From Candidatus Woesearchaeota archaeon (lineage in GTDB: Archaea > Nanobdellota > Nanobdellia > Woesearchaeales > UBA10216): a DNA stretch of 14,622 nt. The DNA is taken from NCBI GenBank assembly GCA_023269295.1, contig JAHFTU010000023.1, positions 1-14,622 on the forward strand, in the 5' to 3' direction. The notes beneath the pieces were generated by a model. It searched no databases, had not been told where the DNA came from, and worked only from the letters and a program-made list of their open reading frames with translations. Below, in pieces: positions 10,482-14,622 of the stretch. A program made the position numbers and the translations under genes. How positions within the stretch are numbered: position 1 is the first letter of the stretch; the number at the start of each line of letters is the position of its first letter.

Positions 10482-13400
10482 CTAATTCTGCCGGTTGAAC
10501 AAAACAAAAACCATGTTGAGTAGCCTGCCATTGTAAACGACAGGCTTCTTGGTTGTAATGATGTTGCTCGACGGAACAGATATTGTAGCCTTTATCGGCG
10601 TATACGACTGCCCCTGGCAGCAGTTAACGCTCTTCCCACCGGGCAGCTCCACAATCCCAAATGTTCCATCACAGGCCGCTTTGGTCACATCATTATAAAA
10701 CCAGCACAGGCCCTTGCCATGGCAGCTTGCATCGCACTTGTTAGAGCCGATTGTTGTGCAGTCGTTGGTGCAGCTCCCCAGGCTATGGAGCAGGGTGAAG
10801 GAAACAGTTATTGTGCCTGATGCAACATTGGTTTTCAATGATGTTGCTCCCTCATACCCATCAGAGGGCTTGCTGGCTGTCAAGTCATAAGTCCCAGAAG
10901 GCACACTGCTGATCGCGTAAGTCCCGTCAGCAGCTGTTGTTGCACTGAAACCTGTACCCAAAACCTTCACCAAAGCTCCAGAAACAGGGCTGCCTGAAAC
11001 GTTCCTCACAGTTCCAGAAAAGCCGCCTCCTGAAGGGGTAAGCTGGAAGTTAACCGTGTTTACCTGGAATGGCTGGATGGGTTGGTTTGCCTTTACCTGG
11101 TTGCCATACCCTGCCTTTGATGCCGTCATGTCGTAGTTTGCCGGCTCAACGTTGTTTATTGTGTATGTACTATCTGCGGCTGTCGTTGCTGAGTAAGCCA
11201 AAGCAGGATTTGAGGTGCCAACCATGTTCACTGCTGCGCTGCCGATTGGCGCGCCGCTGGTGATGTCTGTTACGGTTCCGGTTACAGTGCCTGCAGGGTT
11301 TTGCCACTGACCTGGGTCGCACACTTCAAGCTTGCCATCGCCGTTAACGTCAACAGCCACTTCTTTTTGCCATGCGGAGCTCCAGGCTGCAGCTTTGTCG
11401 CCGCCAAAGAACGTTGCAGCCACAAGGTCAATATCGCTGTAGCACTTGCCTGAGTAGATGCAGTCCGAGGGTTTGTCACAAAGCGCCTTGTCAAACAGGT
11501 TAGAAGTGCAAACACCAACCTTGCAATCCCTTGTCCTCATGAAAAACTCCTCATCAGCATCATCACCAAAGCACCTTTCCTCATTCGGAAGAAGCTTGCT
11601 CGTTGCCTTTTTCTCGCCCTTGCTGTCAGTAAACTGCGAGTCAGCATTGTCCTTGCTTGCCTTGCCCGCTGCGGCGCCGGTGCCAGCTCCGGTGCAGCTC
11701 ACCTGGACGTAGCCTGTCGCGCCGTTAACCACTACCTTTGACTGAGTAGCTTGTAGAGAGTCAACGTAGCTCACATATCCTGAGCTGCCTGCAACGCTGC
11801 CCGCAATTCCAATGCTGTGGGCGGCGTAAAACGCCGCGTAGTCCTCGCTGGAAGCGTCGAAGGGTGTTATGCTCTTCACGTTCTTCACAAACTCATCCTT
11901 GGAAGAGCCGTACGTAAGCCAGATGCTGTCAGAGCTTTCGCTCCACACAGCGTAAACAAGGTTGCCTGCCCTTGCGAGATGGAAAGGAACACCGTACCCA
12001 GTGTAGAAGGCAATGCTTTTTGAGAACGGCGAATCCTCCATCTGCGAAGCAGCATCAAACGACACGAGATTGTACGCGAATTTAGAGTTTATAGTGGCCT
12101 GGTACGAGATGTAAGCCTTCCCGCCAACAGCAACAGCGTCAAGGCCGCTCTTGATTGCCTGGCCGTGAAGGCCATCCCTTGTGAGCTGAACAGTATACTT
12201 GTTAAGGCCGCTGCTGCCTTTCACCGCAACATTAACGCCGTAAACGGACACGAAGCCCAGCCCCCATGGATAGTAGTACTTCTCTGTAGACTGCTCACCC
12301 CACACGTAATACGTGAATCCACTATCCTTTGCTATCAGCGGGCCGCCCCAGTAATTCAGGTAATTTCCAAACGAGCTTTTCGGCCAACTGGCTATTTTGC
12401 TCGATATGCCTCCGGGCTTGGCCAGGAACACCCCGCCTTGGGCATAGTCGCAGTCATCAGAAGAACCTCCTTCGTCATCAGACTGCGAAGTGCACGGGCC
12501 TCCTTCAAGGTAAACGTAGTCAGGCCCGTCATTCCCAACTGCAAAGTCAAACTGCTGCATATACTTTGACGCGCCAGAAGGAAGCACAGCAGAAGCAGAA
12601 ACCGCTTTAGAGCCCCCCTTCAGCGAATCAACGCCAACATAAGCAGCATAAATGTTACTACTTGTCCCACCTTCCCACGCGAAGTACAGCTTTCCGTTGT
12701 AAGCCCTCACCTTAAAGCCGCTGCTTCCACCGCACGGCTGGCCTTTCGGGCAGGAATAAGGAAGAAAAGTCTCAACAGCGCCAGAGCCGTCAATGTTTGC
12801 AGACACAACCACTATTTGGTTGGAAACTTCCCACGCATAATACGCCTTGCTGCCGTCAACCGCCAGCTGCGCCTTTTTAGCATCGCTGCCAAGCATTTTG
12901 GAAACCGAAGATACAGTTGAGCTCTTCCAGTCAGAAGCAGAGCACACTGGCAGGCTGCCTTCCTTCGTGCCAGTTCCTGCATCACCTGCATCGTGCTCTC
13001 CGCTCTTCACCCACTGGAAACCTGCAGAGACGCAGCAGCCCTGGCTGAAGTCAAGCTCAACCCCCTCACAAGACTCCGGGCTCGGGCATCCTGACGTGCA
13101 TTTGGCATCATTCACGAGCTGCGTGAAAGTGCCTGTCCCGTCGTTCTTACATACGCTCTCAGAAGCCGTACCGCAGCCAACGCATGAATGGCCCATAACC
13201 TGGTTCGGAGTGCAAACCGTACAAGCAGCACAAGGCCCGCCACAATCAATGCCAGTCTCGCCCTGGTTCTTTATGCCATCTGAACATGTCGGGCAGGCAA
13301 GGCACTTGCCGCCTCCGCAATCAACACCAGTCTCATCGCCATCCTTCTTGCCATTGCTGCAGGTGCCGCAAAGGGATGAAACATCAAGCCACTGGCACTT

Positions 13401-14622
13401 GTTCGGGTCTATTGATTTGCAGCCCTGGCTTATCTTTGCGCCATCCGGACAAGTATACTGTTGGGTCTGCCCAGGTTCGCAAGCTTCAGGCCCGTTCACT
13501 ATGCCGTCGCCGCAGCTCTGGCAGCTTCCATCATAACCTGAACAGTCTGGCCTGCACACTTGGGTTATGCTTGGGTAAGAGCCGCAGTCCACTGTTTTGG
13601 TCTTTGTGGAGGAAAGGCTTCCAGGATCACACACCTCTCCAGGATCAATTATGCTGTTGCCGCAGTTCACAGGCAGAGGGGTGCAAGTGCCAGTGCTATC
13701 AGTGTTAGCATGGCACACCGGAGTGGAGCCGCCGCAGTTGTCACTGGCCGGGACAGGCAGGTCAACACCGCAGTACGTGGTGCCAAAAGTGCCATCAGCG
13801 TGACATGGCGATACCCAATGGCCCGGGAAGCAGCCGCTCGTAACGCAGGCAGCGCCAACAGCATCAGCAGTGCAACAGCCGGGAGGCAACGCCCTAGTGC
13901 ACGTTCCGGTTCCGCACCCTCCAGTGGCTGAGGTGCCGCAGGCAGTCCACGTAACAACAGAGGGGCTGCACGAACCTGGATAGACAGCAGCGTCGTTGTC
14001 GTTGCAGTCGGTGCCGAGGCTCATAACCGTATAGCCTGAAGGCAGGCTGTTTCCTGAGCAAACGCTCACAGCCGAACCAACAGTATAGCCGTCACCGTCA
14101 GCATCAACATAACCCGTCAGCAGCTGCCACACGGCAGCGTTGGCGTCGTTGCAGTCGGTGCCTGAGGAACAGTCTGCTGTTTTACCGTCATAGCCGTCGC
14201 CGTCGTTGTCTTTACAAGGGTCAGGTTTTTCACAGTTTCCATTAATACAACTCCACCCGCTCGCGCATTTGTTTCCGCAGGTTCCGCAGTTGTTAGCATC
14301 GGTTTTTGTGTCTGCGCATGCTGCGCTGCAGCAGGTTGTGCTTGTTTTGGAACAGTCCTGAATCAGATTTCCACTCGTTTGGCACGATGATGTGGTGCCT
14401 GATGGGCCACACCACACCCACTCATGATACCATACTGAATTGCCTTCGCAGCGGTTGCCTGTGAACGTATCGCAGTTGTTTGATACGCAAGTTCCTTTAC
14501 ACCAAGGGTTGAGCTGGCAGAAGAAACCTATGTCACAGTTCTCACAAGCGTTACAGTCTGCAGCTTTCGTGCAATCTTGGCCAGCGCCAACTACTGCAGT
14601 GCTTAAAAACGAGAATAGGGCA
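10482..14622 (-). CDS. Very large Cys-rich secreted protein with MopE-like repeats and carboxypeptidase-regulatory domains (N-terminus cut)
   Basis: The frame is open to the window edge, giving 1379 visible residues. It begins ALFSFLSTAVVGAGQDC, which looks like the end of a signal peptide, so only a few residues are missing. Order: Cys-rich modules (about 17-135); two Asp-rich calcium-binding-like MopE repeats ending in DCNDANAAV and DCNDNDAAVYPGS (about 138-217); repeats of the CGNSIIDPGEVCD, CGDGIVNGPEACE and DGIKNQGETGIDCGG type (about 315-470); a beta-rich, propeller-like region (about 560-970); DVNGDGKLEV (about 1090); two carboxypeptidase-regulatory-like beta sandwiches (about 1111-1195 and 1198-1275); and a final Cys-rich domain (CTNDCT through VNCCQG, about 1281-1335). 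Likely a cell-surface or released adhesin or receptor. There is no clear C-terminal membrane anchor. Confidence 0.8.
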   Translation of the reverse strand, partial: ALFSFLSTAVVGAGQDCTKAADCNACENCDIGFFCQLNPWCKGTCVSNNCDTFTGNRCEGNSVWYHEWVWCGPSGTTSSCQTSGNLIQDCSKTSTTCCSAACADTKTDANNCGTCGNKCASGWSCINGNCEKPDPCKDNDGDGYDGKTADCSSGTDCNDANAAVWQLLTGYVDADGDGYTVGSAVSVCSGNSLPSGYTVMSLGTDCNDNDAAVYPGSCSPSVVTWTACGTSATGGCGTGTCTRALPPGCCTADAVGAACVTSGCFPGHWVSPCHADGTFGTTYCGVDLPVPASDNCGGSTPVCHANTDSTGTCTPLPVNCGNSIIDPGEVCDPGSLSSTKTKTVDCGSYPSITQVCRPDCSGYDGSCQSCGDGIVNGPEACEPGQTQQYTCPDGAKISQGCKSIDPNKCQWLDVSSLCGTCSNGKKDGDETGVDCGGGKCLACPTCSDGIKNQGETGIDCGGPCAACTVCTPNQVMGHSCVGCGTASESVCKNDGTGTFTQLVNDAKCTSGCPSPESCEGVELDFSQGCCVSAGFQWVKSGEHDAGDAGTGTKEGSLPVCSASDWKSSTVSSVSKMLGSDAKKAQLAVDGSKAYYAWEVSNQIVVVSANIDGSGAVETFLPYSCPKGQPCGGSSGFKVRAYNGKLYFAWEGGTSSNIYAAYVGVDSLKGGSKAVSASAVLPSGASKYMQQFDFAVGNDGPDYVYLEGGPCTSQSDDEGGSSDDCDYAQGGVFLAKPGGISSKIASWPKSSFGNYLNYWGGPLIAKDSGFTYYVWGEQSTEKYYYPWGLGFVSVYGVNVAVKGSSGLNKYTVQLTRDGLHGQAIKSGLDAVAVGGKAYISYQATINSKFAYNLVSFDAASQMEDSPFSKSIAFYTGYGVPFHLARAGNLVYAVWSESSDSIWLTYGSSKDEFVKNVKSITPFDASSEDYAAFYAAHSIGIAGSVAGSSGYVSYVDSLQATQSKVVVNGATGYVQVSCTGAGTGAAAGKASKDNADSQFTDSKGEKKATSKLLPNEERCFGDDADEEFFMRTRDCKVGVCTSNLFDKALCDKPSDCIYSGKCYSDIDLVAATFFGGDKAAAWSSAWQKEVAVDVNGDGKLEVCDPGQWQNPAGTVTGTVTDITSGAPIGSAAVNMVGTSNPALAYSATTAADSTYTINNVEPANYDMTASKAGYGNQVKANQPIQPFQVNTVNFQLTPSGGGFSGTVRNVSGSPVSGALVKVLGTGFSATTAADGTYAISSVPSGTYDLTASKPSDGYEGATSLKTNVASGTITVSFTLLHSLGSCTNDCTTIGSNKCDASCHGKGLCWFYNDVTKAACDGTFGIVELPGGKSVNCCQGQSYTPIKATISVPSSNIITTKKPVVYNGRLLNMVFVLFNRQN

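Noticed and set aside
12847..13536. Plus-strand 229-residue open frame opposite the Cys-rich protein
   Set aside because: Pro/Ser/Gln-rich antisense of a Cys/Gly-rich coding region; no promoter or domain.
1..14622. CRISPR array
   Set aside because: No regularly spaced direct repeats were found; repeated motifs in the large surface protein are degenerate Cys-rich modules.

Overview
The window looks archaeal, most likely from a DPANN-type lineage; that placement is an inference from gene content. The evidence is a Kae1-type t6A enzyme, TATA-like boxes about 24-30 nt upstream of many starts with little room for a leader, a tRNA with an intron at the canonical archaeal position 37/38, and UPF0175/PIN and MNT/HEPN toxin-antitoxin pairs. 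The conserved genes (kae1, the TctA-like transporter, the Cys-rich secreted protein) are visibly more G/C-rich than the accessory genes (MNT-HEPN, the LAGLIDADG protein).

Layout. 1-1007 (minus): a coiled-coil protein followed by an RsuA-type pseudouridine synthase cut by the window edge. 1112-2587 (minus): an orphan ATP-grasp enzyme. 2650-5180: an island with two tRNA genes (an intron-containing one, probably Arg-GCG, and Arg-CCG), an MNT-HEPN module and a UPF0175/DUF3368-PIN module. 5211-5575: a glutaredoxin and a 19-residue Cys-rich micro-ORF. 5641-7718: a short antitoxin-like gene convergent with a RelE/ParE-like toxin, which is the last gene of a tightly overlapping minus-strand operon (OB-fold membrane protein, TctA-like protein, toxin). 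7719-8147: a non-coding stretch with a promoter and a long folded RNA candidate. 8148-9248: a LAGLIDADG-type protein. 9249-10370 (minus): kae1. 10482-14622 (minus): a very large Cys-rich secreted protein, cut at its N-terminus.

The most interesting signal is a set of small palindromic elements of two families. Family A (about 31-33 bp, TTGAT then an ACCTTYTT/AARAAGGT hairpin) occurs four times: in the leader of the first tRNA, as most of the intron of that tRNA, and twice in frame inside kae1, where it encodes an AKPF...GLSK peptide. Family B (about 50 bp, two hairpins joined at CGACTGGGCCCAGTCG) occurs twice: in the untranslated RNA candidate at 7926-8073, and nested inside one family A copy in kae1. 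Stems are kept by compensatory base changes. The elements therefore sit in a tRNA leader, a tRNA intron, a probable RNA and an essential protein gene, much like the palindromic elements known in Rickettsia genes, but in an archaeal setting.
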